A stretch of 64,000 nucleotides of DNA from assembly GCF_016920785.2 (NCBI RefSeq), contig NW_024609846.1:110040831-110104830 (forward strand). The letters are read 5' to 3'. A program made the translations under genes and the position numbers. The notes beneath the pieces are model-generated. The model saw only the letters and a list, made by a program, of their open reading frames with translations, was not told the DNA's origin and searched no databases. The stretch comes from Ixodes scapularis. Lineage: Eukaryota; Arthropoda; Arachnida; Ixodida; Ixodidae. Positions 33,666 through 44,797 of this stretch are shown here, one piece after another. How positions within the stretch are numbered: the stretch's first letter is position 1; every line of letters begins with the position of its first letter.

Positions 33666-35429
33666 CCAAGCAGATTTCCGCCAAATGTTTACTTTCAAAA
33701 CTTTACAGTTGGCTTAGTGTGTTCATTCATTCCTTGCTGCTTCATTTCAGATTCACATATGTTGACCTGTGCCACTACGGTGGTGAAAGTGAGGGGGGCA
33801 TTTCTTTGAGATCACCACTTCGAACAGTTTTTACCGAAAGTCAGTGCGGCATCCCACCCCCTTCAAGTGTAGGTTCAGCAGGTGCAGTACCCTATCTTAT
33901 GGTGGGGGACGAGGCATTTCCGCTGAAGACATTCCTCATGAGGCCATATCCCCGTCGCGGTAAGTCACGCATTGCCATCTATAAACTAAGCAGCCTGACG
34001 TTAGTGTCCAAGAAACAATAGAATATAATCATGATTTATTGTTAGGAGCACTTTCATTCCCCAATAAAGTCACCCATAATCTGCGCTGTGCACAGAGCAA
34101 GTGAGTTCAATTTTTAATGATACTGTATTTTTTTAGGGGTGTGCTAATAGTGCTTCGAATCGAATAGCAGTGCCATCCGTAGCATCAACTTTGTTAAGAG
34201 AACCACCTATTGTGACTCTCCTTTGCACCGTGGAGGTATTGAATGATGCAGCACTATTCGATTCAAACCACTATTTGCCTACCCCTACATTTTTTTCTGC
34301 AGTGCCATTATCTCACACTGTTTGTAGATCTATTGGTGAATCCTGAATGTAACGCAGAACAGTTCACTTCAATGCTGGGAACCAAGCACGGGGCAGACAC
34401 CTTTGTCCTAAATTTGTTTTCTTGAACAAGGAATCCAACGCACCATGGTTGAACGAGCCGTTCGCCCAAAGCGTTAACTGACCAAAGTCAGCTCTGGTAC
34501 AGTTTGTGAAAGATGTGAAAGATGTGCAACTGCACTTGCTATACATTCATCTATTCAGTAATACCACAGTGTTAATTATAATGAGGTAATGGCTTTAGAA
34601 GGACGACAGAGTTGAAAGGATACCTGTTCAATAGGGACGGTAAGAGCAAAGGATGTACACAACAATTACCACACTTCATTGTCGTTGTCATTTTATTTTT
34701 CTCTTCATTTTAATATTAATCTTATGGGCTTACTATAGATCTACAGAAGTACAGGAGTGACCCTGCACAGTACCAGGAGTACCTGAAGAGGGCCACTTTC
34801 AACTACCGCCTCAGTCGTACCAGACGCCTCATTGAAAATTCCTTCGGGATCATGGTGACGAATTTCGAGGCGAGCATTTAAGGCGTGCGAAGAGATTACA
34901 GAAAGCGTTGTGAAGGCATGTGTCACACTGCACAACTTTCTTCTCAAAGACTCTGCGCACTCCAGACCAGCATACAGCCCTCCAGGCTATACAGATCATG
35001 AAGACTGGGAAGGAAAACTCATAGATGGGCAGTGGAGGAATGACAGGAGTGGGCAGCCAGGGCTGAGAGACCTAGCTGGCGTGGGACTTCGCCCCGCAAG
35101 GTAATTTTTTGCATCAAAATAGACCGAAGAAAACAAGTTCGCAATATTGGGACTTGAAATTTTCCAATACCCTACTTGAAACTGATCAGAGCTAATATTC
35201 TATACATGCTCAGATATTGTACGATGTTGTGTTTCAGAACTGCTTTGGCTGTGCGGGACCAGCTGACTTGATACTTCATGAACGATGGGAAAGTTGAATG
35301 GCAAGACAAAATTTTGACTCGTGCGGGATGCCAACAGGTATTTTACCCAGTATGAATATGGCCAGATGAGTATAAGTTAGGGTAGTAACTATTTGGACGT
35401 CCACTCTCAAAATAATTCACAGTATTATT

Positions 35430-35993
35430 TTGACGTCCGTGTCGCCACTTCTTGAAGATGTGAAAATATTTTTAAAAACCTTTCGACATCGCCCGTCAAA
35501 ATCCTTTTATTATTGTCATGTCTCGAACTTAGAACTTCAGACCTTCAGAGTCGGGACTGAGGAGCGATCGATAATGGTGATAAAAAATATATATATAATC
35601 TTGCCTGCACGCAGCGCCGCGATTCGACAGATATTTTCCAAAAAAACAAATGTCATGCAGTCGGCTGCTGTTCTTTTTTTTTCTGAACTTTTAAGCGGTG
35701 TGGAGTACAAAAAAAAAAACTTGAAGTACATAAGCTATCATGCTGCACGTAGCGTTTGCTTGGTTGTGCCCAACATTACAAGATGCAGCACCGCTGCTTT
35801 TCATGATTTATTTTACAAGTTTTGTATAGACGAAGGAGCTGCATGCAGCGTCATAAAATTTGGAGTCATTGAAGAAAGTGTGCATCTCGTGCAACCGAGC
35901 CAGAATATTTATTCGTTTGCACTGGTCAAGAAATGTCAAGGAGGCCATGTTTGCATTCACAGCCTTTTATTTAACATCCGGATCGTTTCATAG
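35430..35993 (+). CDS. unrecognised 187-codon open frame between the two Harbinger genes
   Basis: It starts at ATG 35430 and ends at TAG. I recognise no family. Its composition is mixed, with a Cys/Phe-rich middle (FHDLFYKFCIDEGAACS). It lies downstream of the transposase and upstream of the MADF gene's end, on the transposase strand. It could be chance in AT-rich DNA or a decayed passenger gene. It overlaps a TATATA run and a T run, which argues for chance. Confidence 0.2.
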   Translation: MTSVSPLLEDVKIFLKTFRHRPSKSFYYCHVSNLELQTFRVGTEERSIMVIKNIYIILPARSAAIRQIFSKKTNVMQSAAVLFFSELLSGVEYKKKNLKYISYHAARSVCLVVPNITRCSTAAFHDLFYKFCIDEGAACSVIKFGVIEESVHLVQPSQNIYSFALVKKCQGGHVCIHSLLFNIRIVS

Positions 35994-36182
35994 TTAACCT
36001 AGATCACCGGCTCAGTTTACACAAACGAAACAGAAAATCTGAACTAAACAAAAAACTCAGGGAACACGGTTAGAACAGGGCGGAAGCCAGGTGCAAAGTG
36101 AGACAATTATATGAAGACGCGCTCGCACGATATGGAGGAACAGAAAGCGTGCCAAATTTCTCAGTGCTACGTAGTGTATGCA

Positions 36183-36300
36183 CTTACATTTATTTATTTA
36201 TTTATTTGAAAATACTGCAGGCTTTTCTCAGGCCCTGGCTGGTTACAGGCTACAATACTTACGTACAGGGAAGACAGAGGGATATCCAGCTCGCCCTTGT
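36183..36300 (-). mobile_element. retroelement 3' end with (TTTA)n
   Basis: TTTATTTATTTATTTATTTG (36188-36207) is followed by AAAATACTGCAGGC and CAGGCCCTGGCTGG. This layout, an A-rich tetramer tail next to a compact conserved sequence, is typical of a LINE or SINE 3' end in minus orientation. The 5' limit is unclear. Confidence 0.45.
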
Positions 36301-36594
36301 TGTAGAATCAAAAATTTAGGTGAGACGTGTGCGGAAATAAGATGCAAGCTCGGAACATTGCCGCTGGCTGTGTCAGGTCTGAAAGGATCAACTGTCGAGC
36401 CAGTCCCACACAGACGCTCAATAAGACATTTCCACTGCCGACTAGGACCGAAACTTCTTAGGCACGAAACTTATTAATCCCTCAAAACGTCAACACAAGA
36501 CAATGAGGAACTAAACAGAACGAAACCACGAAACAGCTTCCACCCTACCATTGTGATGGTGGCATTGAATGTGCACTTCGAAATAATAAAGACA

Positions 36595-36761
36595 CTATAG
36601 TCGGTGACAGTTCAAGAACGCAGTGGAAGCTCCTCCCACCTCTTTCCACTTTAGTAGAGCGAACGGCGGAGAGCATCGCCTCCCCTTCAGCGTTCCCTCT
36701 ACTAAAGTGGAAAGAGGTGGGAGGAGCTTCCACTTCGTTCTTGACCTGTCACTGACTATAG
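36595..36761. mobile_element. 167-bp MITE with about 64-bp inverted arms
   Basis: The left arm runs from CTATAGTCGGTGACAG to CCACTTTAGTAGAG. The right arm is its reverse complement with only three or four changes. A second, more diverged member lies at 49741-49852. TA at the ends suggests a TA target. It lies between the two Harbinger genes. Confidence 0.85.
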
Positions 36762-37520
36762 TTTGCCGTTTTACGGAGGTGACGTTACAGATGTTGAAAC
36801 AATTTCAGGTATTTTGACGGTGGACATCGAAATAGTTGCTGCCATAAGTTATTGTGCCCTTTCAGGAAAGAAACCCAGAACCAAACGAGGACTTGGAGAC
36901 ATAGATGGCCTGGGTGTCACTTTGCAAGGTAATTTTATAATGACTTGTAGAAGAAAGCTGGCTACTTTTGGGTAAATGAACCTCGATTTTTACCTCAAAA
37001 CGATGTGAAGCCCATATGACCTCCATTTTCTGCACGTACACAGATTGTACAATACTCCCATGTCACAGGTAGCACGTACCAAGTAGCTTTAAAACATTCG
37101 TGAAATAACCAAAGGACATATCAAGCACGCAGCCCAGAAATAAAAATCCACCAAGCTAACCAAGATGGTCGTCCGCATCAGCTGCTTCTCCCAGCACACC
37201 ACTCCAGAGCGGTGAAGCTGGCCTTATGTTGTGCTCCTTCTGCATTTTTCTTTTAGCAGCTGGGCACTTGCTTGGTATTTCATAATGTAGAATGCTGTAG
37301 TGCCGCACCGCTTTGGTTGTGTGTAGTGGTTGGCAGCATACTTTAAGATGGGTTCTATTGCAGGAAGAACTGTAAACCCTTGCAAGACATCAAGTTGAGA
37401 GAGAGAGAACAACTTTATTTTAACAACTCGATCAACACATATCTAGCCATTATAAAAACCAGTATGGCTGAAGTAACATTTGAGTCGGTTCCGAAAAGAA
37501 AGCCAAAATTGAGCAAACAG

Positions 37521-37689
37521 TATAGATCAACACGCGGCCCTGACGTCACGCAGCTGCGGTGGCGCCGTTGATGGCACTGCGCATGTGCAGGCGCTTCACT
37601 TCACGCGAATTTGGTTTCTGCGCACGCGCAGTGCCCACACCTGGCGTGGGCAAACGCGGGCTTGTTTGTAAACAGCGTGTCGGTGTATA
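37521..37689. mobile_element. 169-bp MITE with TATA...CAACACGC ends
   Basis: The left end is TATAGATCAACACGC. The reverse complement of the right end is TATACACCGACACGC, continuing TGTTTACAAAC. The inner block GTTTGTAAACA next to GGTGTATA is shared with the right end of the element at 61498-63152, so the two are related. Confidence 0.65.
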
Positions 37690-40600
37690 CTTTTGTAATT
37701 TATGTCCAACTTTATTATTTTAATCAAAGAAATAACAGAAATATAAAAAGAAGGCAAAGTTTTATTTCACACGTATTCCAATTGCACCATTTTAGCTCCT
37801 CACAAAAATGAACAGTATTCCCTACGCTGTTTATATAAATACTAAAGGTACCACATTATTGTACATACTTCTTTGAAGCTATTTGTTCCACACAGACCAC
37901 CATTAGGTTTTGAAACTAGCTTCATATTGTCCCTTTCAACTTTATAACAATATAAATAATGCTTTTTGTTTTTCATGTTCTGGAAGCAAGTGGTTGCAGT
38001 GGGGTGACCCCTATCAAGTGAATAACAAAATACTACTACAGAATTCAGAACAATAGCTTCTTGCATAGAAAAATGTAGGAGGATCAGAGACTAAAAATGT
38101 ATACACCAAGCTTTCAGTTAAACAAGAAAAAAATATGAAAAAATATCAGCATTTCCCTTTGCACCAATGGTGATAATTTCACTTGAATAGAATGCCAAAC
38201 ATACTTGAGCCTCCGGCAGTACGAGGCAGCACGTGAAAATGTAATGACGAAACCAAGTTCCTTTAAAAACAAGAAGCCATATAAATGTGAGAAACAAGTA
38301 AGATTCATTGTATTGAATTATTCAAAGCTTTCCATTTGAGAAATATAGACAAGTGTGTTAATTTGGTACATCACCTCACACCGTTTCTACGGTGTAAGCA
38401 CCCTCAGCTTTGATACAATCCAATTTGCACCCTCCACGCAGTCGTCGCCAGGTGGCACTTGTTCCTGTTCGTTCTTCTTCCGGATGTTGTTGAGCGTTGA
38501 AGAGCATATCCCAAGTACATCCCGGATGGCTTTATCAAAGTTGTCCTCGCACCGTTGCTTCTTTCTACTGCGGCATATCGGAAAAATATGCTGTTATATA
38601 CTGACAGTTTGATTTGTATGTTTTAATTTTACAGGAACTGTGAAACATGCCAGTACCGAGAAGGCGGTGCTCCATGGGCTGCTTTCTTGGCTGGCCTTCG
38701 GAAAGATATTGGAAGCACATAAGGCTGTGCAATAATACTGTACATAAAAACCTTTCAATTTCTAACCTTGGAGTGGCTGTCGGAGTGCCGGATGCTGGAT
38801 TCGCCTGTGTGCTCTGCCTACAGAAAATGCCGCATCACAAAGACAATTTACATTCATGTCATAGTAACCCCATGCCAGTTGACACTATTGTGCATTGGCC
38901 TACAAACAATATCGACCCAAAAGAAGCACAAGCATGAATAAAAGTGTAGCATGGGACTGTTTTCTCCTACCTTGGTGGAGCTGCAGAAGAGCCTGATGGC
39001 AGGTTTGTCTGCATAGTCTGTCCATAAAAAGAGCTAAATATCAAATGCATAATTAGAATTTAAGCCATGATATCTATGAAAAATTGCAAACAGAGCACAA
39101 AATAGGACGAAGACGAGATAAGAAGCAAACGGAACGACCGCTTCTTCCCTCGTCTTTACCCTATTTGGTGCGCGGTTTACATTTCATTATACCATGAAAT
39201 CCTACATTGCGACTTTGACACAATATGTGAAATAAATTCTCCGTGTCAGCTGGCAATGTTGTGCATTGCGTTGCAGTGATATGAAATCGAAGGAAGCACA
39301 TGAATTTTCAATTCTACACAAGAGAACATTTAAGGTAAGGTAAAAATGCAGGTGAGTGGGTAAATAACTTTCATAATAAAACAAGGACGGGCAAAACACG
39401 AAAATCTCAAACTCAACTTCTAGTTAATTTTTCACTCTCGGTTATATAATAGCAACTGAAAAATAAACTAGAAGCTGAAATTGAGACAGTCGCGTACTTG
39501 CCTGTTTTTTATCGTCCCTAAAAGGCTCGCCACAGTCGAACGTAGTGCAGGGCGCACCCGCTATCATTGCCCATGGAGATGTTTATTTGTTGCAGATCTC
39601 AATGTGTAATTGTATGTCAATTAAATCCATGCAGACTGCTTTATGCTACGTTACATGTGCTTGAGGTCAAACTATATCAAACTTTTGAGTTTTAGGTTTC
39701 ATATGGAAACATTGGAGTGCTCGATACCAGGTGTGCCTCCTTGTTTTGCCTTTTCATTACCCCAGCTAAGCGAAAGGCACAAAAGGTTTTGAATTCGAAC
39801 CTGCCCTGTGAGGGTCTCGCAGTAACTCATTCTTGTGCATAAAGACTGTCGGTTGCAAGGTGGAGAAAGCCCAAAGCTGTGGAGTGAGGGTCAAAAGCCT
39901 GCACTTGGAGACATGGATAGCTACAGTGTAGCAGAACAAAGTGAGAACCCACATTTCTGCTTAAATACAATGGACTTTCTCTGTACCAGCTGACAGTACA
40001 GTGAATTTAATTATAAATGTCAGATTGTTAGGTTAGACAAATAAAAAATATCCTACTAACCACTCGGGTTCCTGGTCATCATCAATGTCTTGAACGTCCC
40101 TGCTGCAAAACAAAAAGACGCAGTATGCTCGTAAAAAAATGCATTGTGAAACAGCTTGATGGGCTAGTTGGTAAACATTTATTACCATGATGGAAACTGC
40201 CAAAACAAAAGACACAAGAGAGAACTCAAGTGCTATTCACAAGAATCTAAAGAACCATATGAAAAATAACTCTACATGGCCAGGAAAGTGCTGGTCTGTG
40301 TACAGTTAACGATATCTGTATCTCGTTCCTGGGATTTCTTTGTAGATAATTACGAGTATGGGTATGGCAAACTCCCTAGGTTCGGTTCGAAAATTTTGGC
40401 AGATACCGTGTTTTGGTGTCGCCACAACCTACATGCGCTTTTCTGGCTTTGCTTGAGCGGCTATAAAGTTGCGACATTGGAGTGCCGACTTTCAAATATA
40501 GAATTTAAAGTAAAAAAAGCGTTTTCCACCATGACCAGCACACTTCTCCGGCTCACACTTGGGCCAGTTTAATGCAAGCTTGTGCCAAACTTGTGCGAAG

Positions 40601-40878
40601 TTGGCTCTTGCTCCTGCCATTCTGAGTAAAGCCTGTGCCGAGGAAGTGTGGTGCTTGGGATGAAATATTAAGCACATTGATACTTTCATTAATTCCAGAG
40701 TTACTGCACTGTAATAAGCATTTTTGCTTGATATTCAGTATTTACTGATTCACGTGTATTTGCATATCACAAACCAACATATAAAGAACGTATCAGCATG
40801 TAGGCGAACAGTACTAGCAAAAATGCAAACAGCACCCACCTCCCATCATCGTCATCGTCATCCTCTCTGTCGGTATAC

Positions 40879-43832
40879 CTTTTGTGGAAGACAGTGTAGT
40901 AGACTATGAACGACAAAGCAAATGAGAAAGACATTACTGCGAGGAAGTTGTAAAATGCTGCGAAAGCGCCCAATTAGTTCCCCCCAAGCACCCACTATTA
41001 TCATTTCCCAAACTTGGTAAGTCTCTAAATTACATGTTATTTGCCCCATTTAACTGTACAAGCACCCATGTCTAGGTTAACCCAGTTTTCAGTGAAAGTA
41101 GGGTGGGCACCCCCTGTCTCTTATTGTATGTTGCAACTGGCGTGCTGCAGATCAGTTACGGTACAGCATAGGGCTGCTTCATTTTACATAAAGCTCCAAC
41201 TCGTGCTGGAACCTATTGTGGTGAAAATTAGCCCTATGCTTCCCAATGGATGGAGGCAGTTTTTGGCACGCTAAAGTTAGTTTTTGCTTCAATACCTATC
41301 ACTAGCCGTCGGTGCATCAAGAAAAATCACCCGGCACTGAAATTTTAAACATGCTCGCTCGCCACCTACTATACAGTGACCAAGATTGCCATAGCAAATG
41401 CATCTAGGGCAGCAATGAAGAGGACAACAACAAAATAAAGGGGGGTTTACGCATGTGGATTTTGATACCAATCGTGCTTTTCGTGTTCCGTCATTGACGG
41501 GGGTACTTGCCATGCTTCTGAAGACTCCCACATGAACAATGCCTAATGAAGATTTACTTACATTCAAACACGTGGACCTTTAAAAAAAAATCTGCTGCAA
41601 ACTGCCGTATTTGTTGACTATACACGTTTGCAAGTCCGGCTTCAGGGCGCTGCCATCTTGCCTGTCTGGGGTGCGCTTGGACCAGTCATAATCCGATTAC
41701 GAAGCCTTGCTAAGGCGTCGTAATCGGATTATGGCCGCTCCCGAGAGCGCACCCCACTGGGGAAGATGGCGGCGCCCTGAGACCGGACTTGCAAACGTGT
41801 ATACACCTTTCCAAAAAACGCTCCTAGGCCGCCGCCATGTTGCTGATGCTGATGCGGCTGGTGCAACTCTCGCGCCCTCTATAAGCTAGAAATTTCCTGT
41901 CACTCTCTGGGACTGTGAAGACCTGCTCAGCGCGGTAATCTACCTACGTTTTTGCGGTTTTGCATTCGACGTTTTCTCGCCCCTCTTAAAAGTTTCCACT
42001 TAATTTTTTTTTTTTTTTGTGCGTGCTGCTTATCTTTTTTGTGTTATCTTCCATTGTGAGAAATAAGGCTGGTAAGTGCCTGCCATTGAAGCTTTTCTGC
42101 TCGACATTCACGGGAAACGAAGGAGGTGAAGGACGTCGAACGACCCTGGACGCGATTTTGCGAAAAATGTTCCCCCCCTCTTACAGATAATCCGCGTAGA
42201 ATCCTCAGTCGTCTCCAAAAATAGTTGTCCGGGTGGGGCCGGGGGTGGGAAACTGGTCAGTCGCGTTTGTTTCGTTGCCTTGGTGCGGTTGTGAAAAAAG
42301 GAAGCTCTCCCCAAAACTAAGTCATCTCGGATTCCGTCCGACCGTCAAGATGTGACTTTCGTCGATTGTGACTGTGTTATTTGAGATCTTTCTCAAATAA
42401 ATTCTTTTCGGATAACGCTGCATCGTGTGGTACGTACGATATATTGTTCGAATGGTAGCACTTCCTTGTCCTGTCCATCGGTAAACACGTTATTTATGAG
42501 CGTGAAAATGCACGCCTTTCGGCCCTCTTCTGTTGCAATTTATTTTTGACGGCAAAGCGCATTGGGTTCTTTCGCATGCGGCAAATCCCGCGGCGCCGTC
42601 AAAACTTATCCTAAGAAAAAAAAAAAAACTAGAACTATACATTCCAGTCGCATTCGTTCTGTCGCGCGCGTACCCGACAAAAATAGTTGACAATTTTTTT
42701 GTTGCTTTTTTTTTTTAAATGTGGCGCAGTGCTTTTTTAATGTCCGCGGGAAAATACATGTAGCATGAAACACAAAATATAGCGGGAAAAGACGAGAATT
42801 TAGGCGCCAGCAGCGTTCGAAACTGCGCCTACGCAGGCTGCGCCTATTGAAATCACAGTCCACTCGGTTAGGGTTAGAAGGGACGCCGGTGAGAGCCTAG
42901 CCTTAAACTCAGTGACTGGGCTCGAAAACGATTTGTTGCCCCTGGGGTCGAGTGTTTTTTGGAAAGGTGTATAGACTGGGACGCTGCAGAACATGCGCAA
43001 CTGCTCTCTGCCAAGAAGTACTGTACGCCACGAATGCATCCAGCTCCGTGACTCGGCATTTCTCGCCTGGGTAGCAAGCGTTGGGAAGGTGTATAGGGAA
43101 AATGGCAGGAGGCACTTACCACCAATGCGGTGGACAGCTTACCAAAAATCTTCAGGCTTTCCGCTCTCTTGAAGAAGGAAGACCAGCGGAGCTGTACTCG
43201 ATATACTGTGTGCTTCTTCTTCGTCGTAGTCTGTTTTTCGCGCTGTTTCCTACGATGAATTCCCACCAACGCGCCGCAAAACTATCCATTCTTCTATCGT
43301 AGCTGGAAAGGTTGGCGCCACCTACGAGCGACGGCAGAGACCGTACTGGTTGTGTGCTTGCCGCCGTCGATTATAGATGGCGGTAGCTGTCCAGGCAAGT
43401 TTGTGTCGACATACACGGACAGGATCCTGGGGAACCTAGCCCTTAACAGCTCCGCTGTAAAATAGAACCGTGCTACTACAAACCAACACCACGAAACATA
43501 CTTACATTGCGGCCAGTACATCTTGAGCACATGTGATGTTTAAGCCATGGCAGCCCCGGTCACCGCTATATAAAGCAGAGGAAAAGTTTGTTACTCTTGT
43601 TTTCCTCTCAACTTATGCAAAAAAAAAGTACAGTGTACCCTTCCTGCAGCCCTGGGCTGCATGTCAGTGAGCTGCCCCCACTGCTGGACGGTTGTGGTGT
43701 GTTTCTAAAAACGGCAGCCAAATCATTTGCAATAACACTTCAGAGATAGTCTGTGAGTTAACAGAAGTTTTGCAAAATTGAAAGAAAAACAAGCAGCGTA
43801 TGGGAGAAAATAAACACATGCACAAGGCATAC
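40879..43832 (-). other. MADF gene intron 3, invaded by MITEs
   Basis: This intron is bounded by GT after 43833 and AG before 40878. It holds the palindromic MITE at 41619-41803 and further pieces with GGAAAGGTGTATA ends (42953-42975, 43081-43098). A long T run occurs at 42003-42020. Short GT/AG-flanked segments at about 41560 and 43505 were considered as exons, but their phases do not fit. Confidence 0.6.
41619..41803. mobile_element. 185-bp palindromic MITE with TATACACGTTTGC ends
   Basis: The left end TATACACGTTTGCAAGTCCG is the exact reverse complement of the right end. The arms continue for about 85 bases each (CAGGGCGC, GCCATCTT, ATAATCCGATTACGA) with moderate mismatch around a short centre. 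The adjoining CCTTTCCAAAAAACGCTC recurs inverted at 42945-42965, indicating a wider family or composite insertion. Confidence 0.8.
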
Positions 43833-44774
43833 CTTTGCTCTTCTGCTGGTATGTTAGTAATTATCCTGAAACGTGAAAAAAATATATGCATGTAATATAT
43901 TCTTTTAAAAGGGAAGAGAAGGGCAGTTTGTCAATGGGCAACATAGTGTAAAGGCCTCCCTCGATAAAATTTGCTTGCAAGGGGGCAGTTAGTATTTGGA
44001 ATCCCTCACAAAAAGTTAAGCTGAGCGTGTAGGAGCTCGACAACTTACTTCTCGGCGTTGTGAGGGGTGCCTCTAAGCATACCGTCTACGACGTTGAAAA
44101 GGGCCCACGACTTCAGGCCTTTCCCGGCGTTCCCCCTGCTCCGCTTCGGCACGCATTGTCTATTTTCGCCAAAATTTTCAACCACCGATCACGTGCGTTT
44201 CGAAATTTTCCCATTGCTCCGACTCCTGCAGAAGATATTCCGTCGCACATTGAGACAAATACTGTCACCAAATCGAAACGACATCCGTCACAACACACGC
44301 GACATGCAACAAGTGCCACGGAGAAACTCACCTGTAATGCCAAATTCTGCTCCTATAATCTCCCATCGGTTGTTTTTTGCGTCTTTATCTAAATAGTCTG
44401 GTTGAGTCTTGTCGTACAGAAAATGAAACATTCCTACAGTCTCGAGGAAGCTCTCTGTCGGGAACGGCAACGGCATTGGGGAAATGGGAAGTAGGGAGCG
44501 AAAACTAAACAACGCTACGTGCCAAATTTACAACGTGAAAGACGCGCCGACGCGCGTGGAAGCGGCTGAACCGGCTTCCGCGTTGCCATCGCATCGCAAC
44601 GTCACTAACGACGCCACCTCCCATTGGCTCTTCTCTTCTGCGGCGTGCGGCACCGAGCTCTGAACCGCGCAAGGAGCGGTTGGGTGTGCGGCGCCGCACG
44701 TCGTGATGTTGAAGCCGACAACTGGTTTCCGCCGGCATACGGCAACGCCGACCGTCGCGCCGCAGGCCTCCGAA

Positions 44775-44794
44775 ACGCCAATGTGGTCGTGCCT
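44775..44794 (-). repeat. right terminal inverted repeat of the Harbinger element
   Basis: On the minus strand it reads AGGCACGACCACATTGGCGT, and it is followed on the plus strand by TTA at 44795-44797. GC-rich subterminal sequence lies just inside, as at the left end. Confidence 0.85.
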
Positions 44795-44797
44795 TTA

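Larger units (their letters stand above)
27517..35354 (+). pseudogene. HARBI1-like PIF/Harbinger DDE transposase, seven exons, with two late lesions
   Basis: Exons are 27517-27719, 27795-27920, 30170-30329, 31162-31325, 33751-33959, 34739-35100 and 35238-about 35354. All six introns have GT/AG ends and every junction keeps the frame. Exon 1 has FWVRP; exon 2 has MPPSTFDTLL and ISPHDRLAITLR, hallmark HARBI1 blocks. The DDE triad is complete: Asp in SSDGKY (31216), Asp in MVGDEAFP (33908) and Glu in LIENSFG (34834). In exon 6, just after this Glu, a one-base loss near 34857-34862 shifts the frame; the shifted frame continues with VVKACVTLHNFL. Exon 7 has an in-frame TGA at 35268-35270 before YFMNDGKVEW. 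The encoded enzyme would excise and insert the element at TTA-like sites in the nucleus. PLE sequence fills part of intron 4. Confidence 0.88.
38387..44512 (-). pseudogene. MADF-domain Harbinger partner protein, seven exons, one frameshift
   Basis: Exons in transcript order are 44512-44332, 44225-44049, 43865-43833, 40878-40840, 40102-40057, 39017-38971 and 38567-38387 (stop TAG). All have GT/AG ends and compatible phases. Exon 1 encodes FLYDKTQPDYLDKD and RWEIIGAEFGIT, the first two helices of a MADF (Myb/SANT-like) domain. Exon 2 gives the third helix, KFRNARDRWLKIL. A single-base loss in or beside the G run near 44117-44122 then shifts the frame; the other frame continues with GLKSWALFNVV. 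Exons 4-5 form an Asp-rich acidic linker, and exon 7 ends with a BESS-like helical tail (NFDKAIRDVLG). In PIF elements this protein binds element ends and assists the transposase. The start codon (44512, or the Met about 12 codons later) is uncertain. Confidence 0.82.
27262..44794 (+). mobile_element. 17.5 kb PIF/Harbinger transposon with two spliced genes, TTA target duplication
   Basis: The left end AGGCCCGACCACACTAGCGT (27262) matches the reverse complement of the right end, AGGCACGACCACATTGGCGT (44794), with three mismatches in 20. TTA flanks both ends (27259-27261, 44795-44797), the classic Harbinger target duplication. Inside, each gene begins about 250-280 bp from its end and points inward: a HARBI1-like transposase (plus) and a MADF-domain protein (minus). 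That pairing is the known two-component design of the superfamily. The size is far above the few kilobases usual for the group, owing to introns and nested insertions. Both genes carry small lesions, so the copy is probably inactive unless these are assembly errors. Confidence 0.88.

Noticed and set aside
41553..41580. extra exon of the MADF gene before a GTAAGT donor
   Set aside because: Its phase creates a stop or fails to join exons 3 and 4, which already join in frame.
42868..42880. telomeric repeat (GGTTAGGGTTAG)
   Set aside because: Only two units occur, inside an intron of a transposon gene; there is no array.
43505..43530. extra MADF exon before a GTAAGTATG donor
   Set aside because: It has no convincing acceptor and exons 3 and 4 are compatible without it.
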